A DNA stretch of 64,000 bases from Tupaia tana (GCA_026018925.1 JAKSZU010000002.1:155976400-156040399); one strand, 5' to 3'; positions 32,777-44,060 are shown, counted from the first letter of the stretch. A program made the numbers and translations. The notes: generated by a model not told the origin, from the sequence alone.

Positions 32777-33008
32777 GTTTTTTTTTTTTAATTGCCAGAG
32801 GCTGTGTGTGCTCACCAAAGAAAGAGGGAGAGAAAGCACCCCCAAAATGGAGTGTGATGATGCCACAATCCCTTCTCCTTCGTTTTTCCAGCCTGTAGGG
32901 ATTTTGCAAATAAGCACATGCACCCAGTGTGTTTCAAGCCAGGATTTGAACCATGGACAATCATGTGGGATTTGGCTCCCTTAGCCACGAGGCTATGGGG
33001 TCAGCCCA
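32777..33008 (-). mobile_element. SINE-D
   Basis: Antisense D: T-run, AATTGCCAGAGGCTGTGTGT tail end, GAAAGCACCCCCAAAATGGA body, head GGGCTGACCCCATAGCCTCG on the minus strand. Its TSD is MITE sequence: ATAAATTCGTA at 32,416-32,426 and ATAAATTCATA at 33,009-33,019. Confidence 0.85.
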
Positions 33009-33059
33009 TAAATTCATACCTTAATTTCCTGTTCTGCAAACTTTTCAGTCTCCTCGTGT

Positions 33060-33625
33060 GTGTTTATGTATACACCTCACTGACACGTGAGTGTGTTTGT
33101 ACATATATCCCTTATCCTGCTCTTCACTAGAAGTAATCCACCGAATATGTCTGTTGAGGTCCTTCAGCATGAAAATGCTAGGATTCTGTCCAGCAGGGTC
33201 CAACTCAGAATGTCCAGTGTCTGTCTGCAGTTTCCAGCTCAGCTCCAGAGAGTTAGAACCTGGCAGGGCAGAGGCCTATAGAAATGGGATGTTCTGGAGT
33301 ATGAGATGCTATTGAGGGAGAGAGCTCCCATGGAAGGACTGGGCAGAAAGAGGATGATCAAATGGTGGAGGGAATCAAACAGGACCTGTGAAGACTTCAT
33401 CATGCTTGGCCATAATGTCCATCCTAACCAGAGCTCAGTCTATACCCACAGAATTAGGTGTAATGGCAATATGTCTAAAACTATGCCCAATGAAAACAGA
33501 GTCTACTGACCCTTTTCCCAGAAGAAATTATTGTAATACATGATGGGGTCCATGTTTGAACCTTCATCTTAATGCCTAGAAGAATGTGCATTTACACAGT
33601 TGATTCTCCCCCTACTTGAGAGTTA
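33060..33625. other. Unassigned single-copy DNA
   Basis: No gene or named repeat recognised. Confidence 0.4.
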
Positions 33626-33989
33626 TTTTTTTTGTTTACGTTTCTAAGTGTAGTTTATTTTTTATTATTATTTATACATTTGATCATTATACATCATTTA
33701 GTTCGTAAAGAGATTTTGCCCAACATGATATACACCACACAGCAGGCAAGTTGAGAATACTACACACATCACCAACAGGCAACAAACCTTATCTGTGTCC
33801 CACACATGTTTTACTTCTCCATTTTTTCCCAAATTTCCCTTCCTGCACTCTTCCCATCTCCCACCCTCCTTCCACGTTGTCCCCAGTGACCATAACAATT
33901 TTCAGTGCTTTTACGTCCTCTAGTCTTTCAGTCTCTACCATAGAGTGTAGACAGTTGGTATATGTTAAGTAGACAGATACAATGTCTCT

Positions 33990-35083
33990 GTTTCATAGCT
34001 TGACTTGCTTCACTTAGCAATAAATTTTCCATGTTTGTCCACTTTCTATCAAATGCCGGGTTCTTATTGTTTTTTATGGCTGAATAGTATTCCATGGAGT
34101 ATATGTGCCACACTTTTTCAATCCATTCATCTGTTCATGGACATTTGGGTTGGTTCCATATCTTAGCAATCGTGAATAATGTCACAATATAGTTGTGTAA
34201 GCACTCTTCTGATTGAGCATTCTCCTGTCCTTTGGCTAGGTACCCAGGAGTGGAATTGCTGGATCATGTGGTAGTTCTATTTGAAGGTCTTTGAGAACCT
34301 CCATATTGTTCTCCACAGTGGCTGGACCAATTTACATTCCCACCAAACAATGTAGGAGAGTTCCCCTTTCACCACATCCCCTCCAGCACTTACCTTTTTT
34401 TTTGAATCTTTACCATTCTGACTGGGGTTAGATGGTATCTCATTGTGGTTTTGATCTGTATCTCCCTTAGATCAGGGATGTTGAGCATTTTTTCAATGCT
34501 TTTTGGCTGTTCATATGTCTTCTTTAGAAAGTTGTTTATTCAGCTCATTTTCACGTATTTTAATTGGATTAATCTTTTTTTTTCCAGTAAGCTGCTTGAG
34601 TTTCCTGTGTATTCTGGTTATCAGTCCCTTATGTGAGGCATAGTTAACAAAAATTCTCTCCCATTCTGAGGGTTGTCAATTCACACTAATTACTGTGTCC
34701 TTTGCTGTGCAGAAACTTCTTAATCTGATGTAATCCCACCTGTCTATTTTGAGGATTATTTCCTGTGCTTTGGGGGGTCTTACTTAAGAAGTCTTTGCCT
34801 ACACCAATGTCTCCCAGACTTTCCCCAGTGTTTTCCACCAGTAGTTTAATAGTTTGAGGTCTCGGGTTTATATCTTTGATCCAGTTTGAGTTGAGTTTTG
34901 TTAATGGTGACAGATAGGGGTTCAGATTCATCTTTGTGCAGGTAAATACCCAGTTTTTCCAGAACCACTTGCTAAAGAGGTTTTCCTTTTGCTACTGAAT
35001 TGACTGGTGCCCTTTGTCAAAGATCAGTTGGCTGTATATTTTGGGCCTTTTTTTTTTTTTTTTAAGAATTGTTTTATTTAACT

Positions 35084-35126
<43 letters not shown>

Positions 35127-37926
35127 TTTTAATTTGACCAGAGAGGGACAGAGCAAAAGAGAGAAAGAGAAAGTGAGAAAGCGAGCCACCAGATCAGGGA
35201 CTTGAACCACGGTCGACCATGTGGGAGTACAACACCCTTAACCAACACACCACTTGCTGGTCCCCTATTTTGGGGTTTATTTCTTATCCTCTTGCCTGTT
35301 TCTGTGCCAATACCATGCTGTTTTGATTATCACAGCTTTGTAATATATTTTGGGGGCAGGGAGAGAGATGCCACCCACTCCACTCTTCTTGTGCAGGATT
35401 TCTTTGGCAATACAGGGTCTTTTATGATTCCAGACAAATTCTATGATTGTCTTTTCTAGATTTATGAAAAATGTCTCTTGTAATTTTATAGGGATTGCAT
35501 TAAATATGTAGATTAATTTGGGTCGGATTCCCATTTTGATTATATTAATTCTGCCAATCCAGAAACATAGGATGTCCTTCTACTTTTTGTGTCCTTTTTG
35601 ATTTCCTTTTTATGGTTTTCATAGTTTTCCTTATAGAGGTCTTTGACTTCCTTGGTTAGTTTTATTCCTAGGTACCTTATACTTCTTGTGGCTATGGTAA
35701 ATGGGATTACTTTCTTCAGTTCTGTCTCTGTCTGATTGTTGTCTCTATATAGAAATGCTATAGATTTTTGTAAGTTACTGCCACTTTAATGAATGCATTT
35801 ATTGCTTCGAGAAGTTTTTTCATGGATACTAATTATTGAGTCTTCTATGTATACAATCATGTCATCTGCAGACAGAGGTAATTTCAGCTCTTCTTTCCCT
35901 ATTGGAAGCCTTTTATTTCATTCTCTTGTCTGATTGCATTGGCTAGGACTTCCAGTACTATATTGAATAGGAGTGGAGAAAGTGGGCAGCCTTGTCTTGT
36001 ACCAGTTTTTAGTGGAAAAGCTTTCAGCTCTTCCCCATTCGTATAATGTTAGCTATAGGTTTTTCACAGATGGCTTTTATTATGCTGAGAAATTATCCTT
36101 TTATGCCAATTTTCCTGAGAGTCTTAATCATAAAGGAATGTTGTATTTTGTCAAATGCTTTTTCCGCATCGATTGAAATGATCATATGGTTTTTATCTTT
36201 CTTTCTGTTAATACAGTGTATTACATTTATGGTTTTGTGTATGTTGAACCACATACCACTTGCATCCCTGGAACAAAGCCTACCTGGTCATGATAAATAA
36301 CCTTTTTTATATGCTGTTGAATATGATTAGCAAATACCTTTTTGAGAATTTTTGCATCTATATTCATCAGAGATATAGGTCTGGAGTTTTCCTTTTTTGT
36401 GGTACCCTTATCTGTTTTAGGAATGAGGGTAATGGAAGCTTCATAGAATGAGATTGGAAGGGTTCCTTCTTTTTGGATCTCTAAAAACAGTGTGAGTAGA
36501 ATAGTGGTTACCTCTCTATACAAGTTTTGTAAAATTCAGCAGGGGACCTGGTCTCTTTGTTGGGAGTTGTTTATTACTGATTCAAACTCATTGCCTGTTT
36601 AAGGTCTATCCAGGCTTTCTATGTCCTCCTGAGTCAATCTCGGTAGATTATATGTGTCCAGAAATTGGTCCATCTCATCCAGGTTTTATTTGTTGGCATA
36701 TAATCACTCATGGTATCCTCTAATGATGTTTTTCTATTTTTTCTGTTGTAATGTTGCCTCATTGTGAATTTGATTTAATTGGTTCCTTTCTCTCTTCTTA
36801 ATTAGTCTAGTTAATGGTGTGTCACTCTTGTTTATCTTTTCAAAGAACCAGCTTTTGCTTTAATTTATTTTCTGTATAGTTTGCTTCTTTTATATTTCAT
36901 TTATTTCTGCTTGAATCTTTATTATTTCTTTCCTCCTGGCATTTTTTGGATTTTTTCATTGTTGTTTTTCCAATTCCCTGAGGCATGATGTTAGGTTGTC
37001 CTTTTGCCACCTTTCCATCTTTTTCTTGTGCTCACTAATTGCTATGAACTTCCCTCTTATGACTGTTTTTGCAGTGTCCCATAAATTATGGAAACTTGTG
37101 TACCCATTATCATTTGTTTCCATTAATCTTTTGATTTCAGTCTTAATCTCTTCAGTAGTCATGAAGTCAATCAAAAGTAGGTTATTTACTTTCCATGTAT
37201 TTTCGAGGATTTTCCTGAGATTAATATCAAGTTTAATTCCATCGTGGTTGGAGAAGATGCTTAATATAGTTTCTATGCTTTTGAATCTGTAAAGGCTGGT
37301 CATTCTTTGACAAAGTACCATGCAGGGCTGAGAAAAATGTATATTTTGTGTTTTGGGGGTGTAATGCTCTATAGATGTCTATCAAGTACATCTTATTTAT
37401 GGTATCATTTAGGTCCTGAACCTCTTTGCTTATTTTTTGTCTCATTGACCTGTCTAAAGGAGATTATGGGGTATTGAAATCACCAACAATTACTGTGTTA
37501 TAGTCTATCTCTCCTTTCAGATCTAGCAGTCTTACCTTTACATATTTGGGTGCTCCTAAGTTGGGTGCATAGATATTTATAAACGCGATATCTTCTTGGT
37601 GAATTAGCACTTTTACTACTATATAATGCCCTTTTTTTGTCTCTTATTATGGTTTTTGTCTTAAAGCCTCTTTTGTCTGAAATCAGTATAGTGACTCCTG
37701 CTCTTTTTCAGTTTCCATTTGCGTGGAATACTTTTTTCCAGCCCTTCACTTTTAGTCTATGTGTGTCTTTATCCATGAGATGGGTTTCTTCTAGGCAGCA
37801 GATGGACAGTTTCTGATTTTTAATCCATTCAGTCATTTTGTGTCTTTTGATCGAAGAATTTAATCCATTAACATTCAACGTTATTATTGATATTTCCAGA
37901 CTTGTCCCTAACATTAAGTTGGCCAT
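33990..37926 (-). pseudogene. L1 ORF2 (endonuclease/reverse transcriptase), dead
   Basis: The N-terminal endonuclease starts near 37,926 with SIITLNVNGLNSS and CCLEETHL (family: IQETHL, the E of the active site retained). The reverse transcriptase has [15 protein letters not shown] and [11 protein letters not shown] (36,250-36,420). The catalytic motif reads SADDMIVYIE near 35,855-35,885 where FADD is usual: both D's remain but F is S. The C-terminal region ends MWHIYSMEYYSAIKNN near 34,113. Several stops and frame changes plus the SINE at 35,046-35,265 break it. ORF2 begins before ORF1 ends, so the two ORFs overlap by about 59 nt on this reading. Confidence 0.88.
35046..35265 (-). mobile_element. 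SINE-B inside L1 ORF2
   Basis: Antisense B with an expanded (AAAT)n tail (TTTA repeated at 35,083-35,130) and head GGGGACCAGCAAGTGGTGTG on the minus strand. TSD TATTTTGGG at 35,037-35,045 and 35,266-35,274. It dates this SINE-B after the L1. Confidence 0.93.
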
Positions 37927-38905
37927 ATTCTTGGTTGTTTTTTGTTCTCTTATTGATGTCTGTCTCTCTTTTGTTTTCTTGGTATAGTACTCCTTTCAGA
38001 ATTTCTTGAAGAGCTGGTCTGGGGTTTGTAAATTCTTTCAGGTTTTGTTTATCCAAGAACATTTTTATCTTCTTTTCCCATATGAAGGTTGAAATTGTTT
38101 TTCATTTAACACCCTGAATATATTTCCCTATTCCTTCCTTGCTTGCATTGTATCCAATGAGAGGTCCAGTGTTAGCCTGATGGGATAGCTTTTGTAAGTG
38201 ATTTGACATTTCTCTCTTGCCAATCTTAGTATCTTGTCTTTGTCTGTGGTTTTGGCCAATCTAGCTATGATGTGCCGTGCAGAGGGTCTTCTTGGATTGA
38301 TTCTACTTGGGGTTCTTTGTATTTTTGGGATCTGAATGTTTGAGTGCCTCTCTAGACTTGGAAAGTTTTCTTTCAGAATTTCATGGAACAGATTATCAAT
38401 GCCCTTATTAGTTTCTTCACCTTCTGGGATATCAATTATTCAGATGTTAGGACGTTCCATGGTACCTAGTATTTCTCGTATATTATCCTCAGTTTTCTTG
38501 ACTGTTTTCTCAATATTTTTGATAATATTTTCTAGGTCAGAGGTTTTGTCTCCTACATTTGAGATTCGATCTTCTGCATGGTCTAACCTGCTTTTAATAC
38601 TTTCGAGAGAGATTTTGGTTTCCTGTTTTACAACCTTCGTATCTAACAGTTGTGTTTGATTCTTTTTTATGGTGTCCAATTCTTCTTTCATATCATGAAA
38701 GGATTTCCTCATTTCTTGGAGCTCAACATCTCTTTTCTCTTGCATATCATAGTCTTATTACCATAAAAATTCTAAATTATTTTTCTGACATTTCAGTAAT
38801 ATCTTCTAATTTTTCTCTGCTTGGAGACGAGTTACAACATTCCCTTGCTGGAGATGTATTACTTGATTCTCTCATCCTTGAGGCTCTTCTCTGATTTTTA
38901 GTCAT
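37868..38905 (-). pseudogene. L1 ORF1 (RNA-binding chaperone), dead
   Basis: Starts MTKNQRRASRMRESSNTSPA at 38,905. The coiled coil includes KISLESIKSRLDHAEDRISN (38,500-38,620), followed by a decayed RRM, and the C-terminal domain ends DKQNLKEFTNPRPALQEILK. The span of about 345 codons fits L1 ORF1. Stops occur near 38,750 and in the RRM part. Confidence 0.85.
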
Positions 38906-39680
38906 TTGGTAATGTATTCACTTCTGGCTAATTTGTTGGAGAAGGATTCTGTAACTGTGAGCTCGTGTGTTTCCTTACTGTGAAATAATTTGGTGTTATT
39001 TTCTACCTTCTACTGTGTCCTCCATTGTGGAAATCACAGGAGGAGTTTTGAAATCAGATTTATGAAGAATTTCACTCTTTTTACAACCACTACGGTGAGA
39101 TGCCAAGAAGTCTCTAAAACTCACCGTGTTCAGATGTTTAGCTACTATGCACCTAGTCTTCTCTAAGCAGTGGGTAAGGGCTGAGTAATAAAACAGGAAA
39201 GTAAGGTAAAAGAAAAAGAAATTAGGAAATAGAAATAGGAAGAAAAAGCAAAGAAAAAAAAGAAGGAAAGAACTAGAACAAAAAGAGGAGAAAAGAAAAG
39301 AAATCATGTTGTAGAAAATAAAGTTAGCTTTAAAATGGAAAACAGCACTGTGCTCTAGGCCCAACAGAGGCCGGGATGGAGATGCCTGGGCACTTTCTGT
39401 CCTAGGTGAGGGAAGAAGAGAAAACGAGCAAGAAAAAGGCACAAACGGGGCAGAACGCTGTTTTTTTTAAAAAGAGAAAAAAAAAAGTTAGAAGGGACAG
39501 AGAAGAACAAGAGGGAGACACTTGCCTACCTGACTAGCACTGAGGTCTGGAAGAGGGACCCTGGCCGGGGTTGGGGGCCTTCACAGCCATGAGCCAAACC
39601 CAGAGGGTCAACAGAAGCAGAGCAGCGTGGTTCTGTTTTCTGTTCACTCCAACATCTGACAATCTTGCCGATCCTCCTTC

Positions 39681-40049
39681 TCATAAAAATTGGTATTCAA
39701 GACATGGCTGATTGCCCTAGTTTAGTTCCAAAAATGCAGATTTTGGAAACCCCAAAACCGAGAATCAAATGAATATTGCCGTCAGTTATTAGTTGATGGC
39801 TGCTGTGGTGGGTGTGAGGGAGTTAATCTGCCGTACCAGTATTCTTGGGGAGAGCAGGATCTGGGCCCAAAGAAAGACCTCAACTGTCAGAAAACTCATA
39901 GAGTGCACTGCCAACGTAGGGCATAAAGAGATGTGGGTGGGGTATCTTCACCAGGTACTATGAGGATGTTCTCTGAGAATAAGTATCTAAGTATTAAGAC
40001 AAATACCCGATACAATGCTTGACTAACATAAAAATTAGCCTGGAGTGGT
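39681..40049. other. Unassigned DNA beside the L1 5' end
   Basis: May include the outermost L1 5' UTR; I cannot set the boundary. No gene. Confidence 0.35.
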
Positions 40050-40240
40050 AGATACTGATATTGAAGTCAGCCTCACATGAATTCAGTTTTATTTTCTTTC
40101 CATCTACCCACCTTGACCCTGAAAAAACTTACTTATCTTCTCAGAGCCTCAATTTCCCCATTTATAAAAAGGTGTACTGCTTAAGATTGACATAGAATGT
40201 AAATAAGATAGTGCCTGGCACATAGTCATCACCAGAAAAG
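40050..40240 (+). mobile_element. MIR
   Basis: TTATCTTCTCAGAGCCTCAA, TTCCCCATTTATAAAAAGG and GATAGTGCCTGGCACATAGT are conserved MIR phrases. Confidence 0.8.
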
Positions 40241-40615
40241 AAATTTAGATTGCTCCCTTTCTCTTGGCTGTAAGCCAAAGCAATAAATTGTGGAATTTCA
40301 GGCATCGGTGAACTAGGAGGAATTTGTGTGGAGGGCAGGTGGAAAGGGAAGACAACTTTCTGACATTCCTGAATTACAATGGGGAGGGAACATCTCTCTG
40401 CCCTGCTTCGTGGTTCTAAGCTTGAGCACCCAGGAAGATGGAGTACAATCTACAGAAATGAGGAAACTGGAGAAAGAAGTTCTTTCGACTAATTAATTAA
40501 CTTAATCAACTATTTGGATATTTGTAAGAGGCTCAAGATCTGAAGATTGCCCTGGATTTTGACAACACATTAGTTCAAATTAAGCATTTTTGCAAATGTA
40601 CTTACGTTTTCATAT
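40241..40615. other. Unassigned single-copy DNA
   Basis: Nothing recognised between two MIR copies. Confidence 0.4.
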
Positions 40616-40750
40616 AGGTCCTTAGATTGGAGTTAAAAATCTCTAACTCCAGCTCTGCCACTGACTAGCCATAAATGGACAAATCATTTGACATTCGTAA
40701 ACCTTGGTTTCCTCACCCACTAAATAAAACGATGCCTGCTGTATCGCATA
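40616..40750 (+). mobile_element. MIR
   Basis: AACTCCAGCTCTGCCACTGA, then AACCTTGGTTTCCTCACCCA and AAATAAAACGATGCCTGCTG follow the MIR order. Confidence 0.8.
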
Positions 40751-40808
40751 AAAGGACAAAATGAAAACTAGGTAAACCATAAATTGCTCCTATAAAAACA
40801 TGAAAATG

Positions 40809-41048
40809 GGGCCAGCAAGTGGTGTGGAGGTTGAGGTGGCTGGATCCCACACGGCTGATTGCACAGTTCAAGTCCTGGATCCTATGGCTCGTGCTGGGCA
40901 TGTATGCACAAAATCTCAGGGGAAGAATGGGGAAGACAGGATTGCAGTGTGGCCATCCCCCCTGGGAGATGCTTTCTCACTTTCTCTCTCCAGTGAGTAC
41001 ACACACCCTACAGCAAACTAAAAAAAAAAAAAAAAAAAACACCAAAAC
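40809..41048 (+). mobile_element. SINE-A (old subfamily) with TSD
   Basis: GGCCAGCAAGTGGTGTGGAG head with a short body (part of the GTGTGCGTGC stretch missing). TSD ACATGAAAATG at 40,798-40,808 and 41,049-41,059. Confidence 0.92.
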
Positions 41049-41127
41049 ACATGAAAATGTTATTACTATAATATAAAGGCACAAAAAACTATCACTAACA
41101 ATAACATTAGAAAATATTTCTAGAGTT

Positions 41128-41300
41128 GGGGCCGGCAGATGGCGTGATGGTTAAGGGTTCTGGACTCCGGCATGGCTGACCACGGTTTAAGTCCTGCACC
41201 TGGCGGCTTGCTTTCTCACTTTCTCTCTCTCTCTCTCTCAGTCTGTCCCTCTCTGGTCAAATTAAAATAAATAAATAAATAGTTAAATAATTTTAAAAAA
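41128..41300 (+). mobile_element. SINE-B
   Basis: GGGGCCGGCAGATGGCGTGA head, GGTTTAAGTCC B box, TGGCGGCTTGCTTTCTCACT, TCTGGTCAAATTAAAATAAA and an AAAT tail. One of the cleanest B copies. Confidence 0.9.
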
Positions 41301-41533
41301 TATATTTTGAGGGAAACAAAAGAAAATATCCCTAGGGGCTTTTAGTCGGGAAAAGGTCATTATAAATATTTCAAAATACCCATGACGATTCTCAGACAAT
41401 ATTTCAAAAAACTTAGGTGACATTTTTCCTAGGAGCCCAGAATAATTGTTAAGTAGAAACAAATCACTACTATCTAAAAAACCTGCTAATAACCCTTGTA
41501 GGGTTAATGGCTGTGTGAAGAATCTAATGGTCC

Positions 41534-41637
41534 CCCCCTGGGGGGTGATTTCTCGTTTTCTGTCTCTCTGTCTCTCTCTGTCTGTCTGGCAAGCGCACAC
41601 GCCCTATAGTGAAAACCTCTTAAAAAAAAAAAAAAAG
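41534..41637 (+). mobile_element. 5'-truncated SINE-A with full TSD
   Basis: Only the last ~104 bp inserted, beginning CCCCTGGGGGGTGATTTCTC, i.e. inside the palindrome. TSD AAGAATCTAATGGTCC at 41,518-41,533 and AAGAATCTAAGGGTCC at 41,638-41,653, which proves truncation at insertion rather than later deletion. Confidence 0.93.
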
Positions 41638-41653
41638 AAGAATCTAAGGGTCC

Positions 41654-41830
41654 AAAAAGGGAATTAATTCTGTTTATACCAAGAGTCAGCCATGTGTTGA
41701 TAAATCAGCTCTTCAAAACAGACAAATAAACTCAACCAACCTTGACTGCTGGTGTTCACTGTTTTGTTTTTTTTGTTTTTTTTTTTTTTTTGTGGTATGA
41801 ATATTCTAAACATACTCTATGTTATTGACT
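41654..41830. other. Short unassigned stretch with T-run
   Basis: Contains a 32-nt T-rich run at about 41,761-41,792 just before the HAL1 5' region. No gene. Confidence 0.4.
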
Positions 41831-42026
41831 ATAGATTTGGGAAGAGTTGCACATAATCAAGTTTTGGAAGCCAGTGAGACTGAGAGTCTTAGAATGAGCC
41901 TTAGCACTGTGGCTGAGAACCATAGACAACAGACATGGGCAACAAAAACTGCCCCTCACAAGAAATGGCTCCTCTTAGGAAACTGAGGAGACCAAGGTCC
42001 TCGAGTAGATCAGAAATACTCAGCAA

Positions 42027-42250
42027 AAGCTTTCAGGGGATAAGATAAATGAAGATTGTCTACCTATGATTCAGCCTCCAGCCCCCAGTCTCCAGTGGAG
42101 AGACAAGGGACAGGCCTTCAGAAGAAGACTCCTCCATTGCTGCTGAGAACAAGTGCTTTCAGAGAATAAGAGAAATTAAGATTGTCTACTGATAATTCAG
42201 TCTCCAGCTCCCAGTCTCGAGTGATACGGTGCCCCTCTATTCTTTTATCT
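42027..42250 (+). repeat. Tandem ~125-bp monomers in the HAL1 5' region
   Basis: GATAAGATAAATGAAGATTG at 42,039 recurs as GAATAAGAGAAATTAAGATT at 42,163. Both continue into TTCAG(C/T)CTCCAG(C/T)(C/T)CCCAGTCT. The linking text (CCTTCAGAAGAAGACTCCTC, GCTGAGAACAAGTG) recurs at 42,680-42,720 as CCTTCAGAAGAATACTCTGT and GCTGAGAACTAGTG. The resemblance to promoter monomers of some L1 families is only structural. Confidence 0.65.
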
Positions 42251-42319
42251 GTCTCTCTCTGTCTTTCTCTGCCTCTCTCTTCTTCTCATTTTTTGGTAAT
42301 TTTTCTTTTTTTTTAATTC

Positions 42320-42579
42320 TTTTTTTGGAGAGGTTTTTGCTATAGGGCGCGTGCGCTCACCAGACAGACAGAGAGAGACATAGAGACAGAAAGCGAGAAA
42401 TCACCCCCCGGGGGGGATGGTCACGCCGCAGTCCCTTCTCCTCCATTCTCCTCTAGGGATCTTGGGCACGCACGCACACGCGCCCAACATGAGTTTTAAG
42501 CCACCGGGTCTGGGATGTGAACCACGGTCGACTACGTGGTAGTCCAGCGACATAGCCATTACGCTAACTGCTGGTTCCC
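42320..42579 (-). mobile_element. SINE-A (young) inside HAL1 5' region
   Basis: Complete antisense copy with uninterrupted palindrome ATCACCCCCCGGGGGGGATGG (42,400-42,420) and young head ending GGGAACCAGCAGTTAGCGTA on the minus strand. Very similar to the copy at 22,659-22,945. Confidence 0.92.
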
Positions 42580-42959
42580 TTAAAATTTTTAATGTAAAGT
42601 ATTCTCTTGGCTTTAAGATCCTCCTTTGTCTTGCCAATAATCCCCCTTCCCCCTCCCATCTAGGACAGGCAAGGGGCAAGCCTTCAGAAGAATACTCTGT
42701 CACAGCTGAGAACTAGTGTTTTTGCATGATGTGCTTGCATGCTGTGCGGTTTTTCATTTTTTGCTTTAAAAAATATATATTTTCTTTTTCTTCTTCTTCT
42801 CTCTCTTTCTCTCTCTTATTTCTCTCCCTCTCTGTTTTCTTATCTTTTTGCTTTTACCTCATTACTTTGCTGCTCAGCCTCCACACACTGAGTGTCTAGA
42901 CAGGTCTAAGTGAACCGTAGCCAAACATTCAAATACTATTAGGGTCCACATATTTCTCA

Positions 42960-44060
42960 ATGCCCACTGAATCTGCTGCACAAAGGGATAAAAATGGAAC
43001 ACCAAGGAAGTTGCAAATCACCTCCTCCTGCACACCATTAAACTCTCAGATTGAACTTCTAGGAATTAGGAAGAATTGTATAACCCATCAGATGACTAGA
43101 AATCACCAAAAAGGCACAAGAAATATGAGCAGCCAAGATAATATCTTCCCCCCAAGGGAAAAGAATAACTCCTCTTCATCCACAGACAGTACAATGGAAC
43201 TCATGGAAATGTCTGATAAAGAATTTAGAATATTCATAATGACTAAGTTAACAGAGATGCAAAAGAAGAGAGACAATAAACTCCAGAACAGGCAGGAGAA
43301 TAAAGCTGAGGAATTCCAGGAGGTGAGGAAGTTCTTGCACATTTTGAAAGAGAAAATACACATCATAAAAAAGAATCAAATGGAACTGTTAGAGATGAAT
43401 GATGTAATACATGAAATCAAAATCTCCCTTGAAAGTATTAAAAGCAGACTAGATCATACAGAAAATTGAACCTCAGATGTAGAAGATAGAAACACTGGCC
43501 TAGAGAAATCTACCACAAAGACTGAGAAAATACCCCCAAAAATAAGAATAAAATATGAGAAATACTAGATACCATTAAACATCCAAACATTCAGATAATC
43601 GGTATCCCAGAAGGTGAAGAGACTAATAAGGGCATTGATAATCTATTCCATGAAATCCTGGAAGAAAATTTTCCAAACCTAGAGAGGCATTCAAAGATCT
43701 AGACCCAAGAAATACATAGAACCCCAAATAGAATCAACCCAAGAAGATCTTCTCCAAGACACATTATACCCAGATTGACCAAAACCACAGACAAAGACAA
43801 GCTACTCAGACTAGCAAGAGAAAAACAAATTACCTACAAAGGATATCCAATCAGGCTAACATCAGACCTCTCATTAGAAGCAATGTGAGAAAGGAAAGAA
43901 TGAGAAAATATATTCAAAGTGTTGAGTGAAAAACAATTTCAACCAAGAATAATATACCCGGCAAGATTATCCTTCATATGGGAAGAGAAGACAAGAACAT
44001 TCTCGGATAAACAAAACCTGAAAGAATTTACCAATACCTGACGAGTTCTGAAGAGAGTGT
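42960..44060 (+). pseudogene. HAL1 ORF1, decayed
   Basis: Open for 169 codons from the start, MPTESAAQRDKNGTPRKLQI, through a coiled coil with KISLESIKSRLDHTEN (shared with the nearby L1 ORF1), then a stop at about 43,467. Beyond it the L1 RRM (IGIPEGEETNKGIDN near 43,600) and C-terminal domain (GYPIRLTSDLSLEA near 43,850; DKQNLKEFTNT near 44,010) are recognisable in changing frames. The protein would bind RNA as a trimer in the family; this copy is dead. Confidence 0.8.

Larger units (their letters stand above)
32094..33056 (+). mobile_element. 125-bp MITE, copy 2, split into three parts
   Basis: Parts: 32,094-32,127 (GAGTCCTCAAAAAGTTCATA), 32,375-32,426 (GCAAGGATTTCAAATATTTT, CCAAAATAAATTC) and 33,009-33,056 (ATAAATTCATACCTTAATTT, GCAAACTTTTCAG). 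Removing the insertions restores the layout of copy 1. Two separate insertions split it: a SINE-A at the first gap and a SINE-D plus mariner MITE at the second. Confidence 0.65.
33630..39680 (-). mobile_element. Nearly full-length L1, decayed
   Basis: From its 3' end at 33,630 (AATAATAATAAAAAATAAAC on the minus strand) through a 3' UTR, ORF2, ORF1 and a pyrimidine-rich 5' UTR that fades near 39,680. Element order and size (about 5.8 kb without the SINE) match a standard L1. Many stops break both ORFs, so it is not active. A SINE-B lies in ORF2. The 5' limit is uncertain. Confidence 0.88.

Noticed and set aside
42960-43469. A host gene encoding a 169-residue coiled-coil protein
   Set aside because: The protein is the N-terminal part of an L1/HAL1 ORF1, as its shared coiled coil and following RRM text show.
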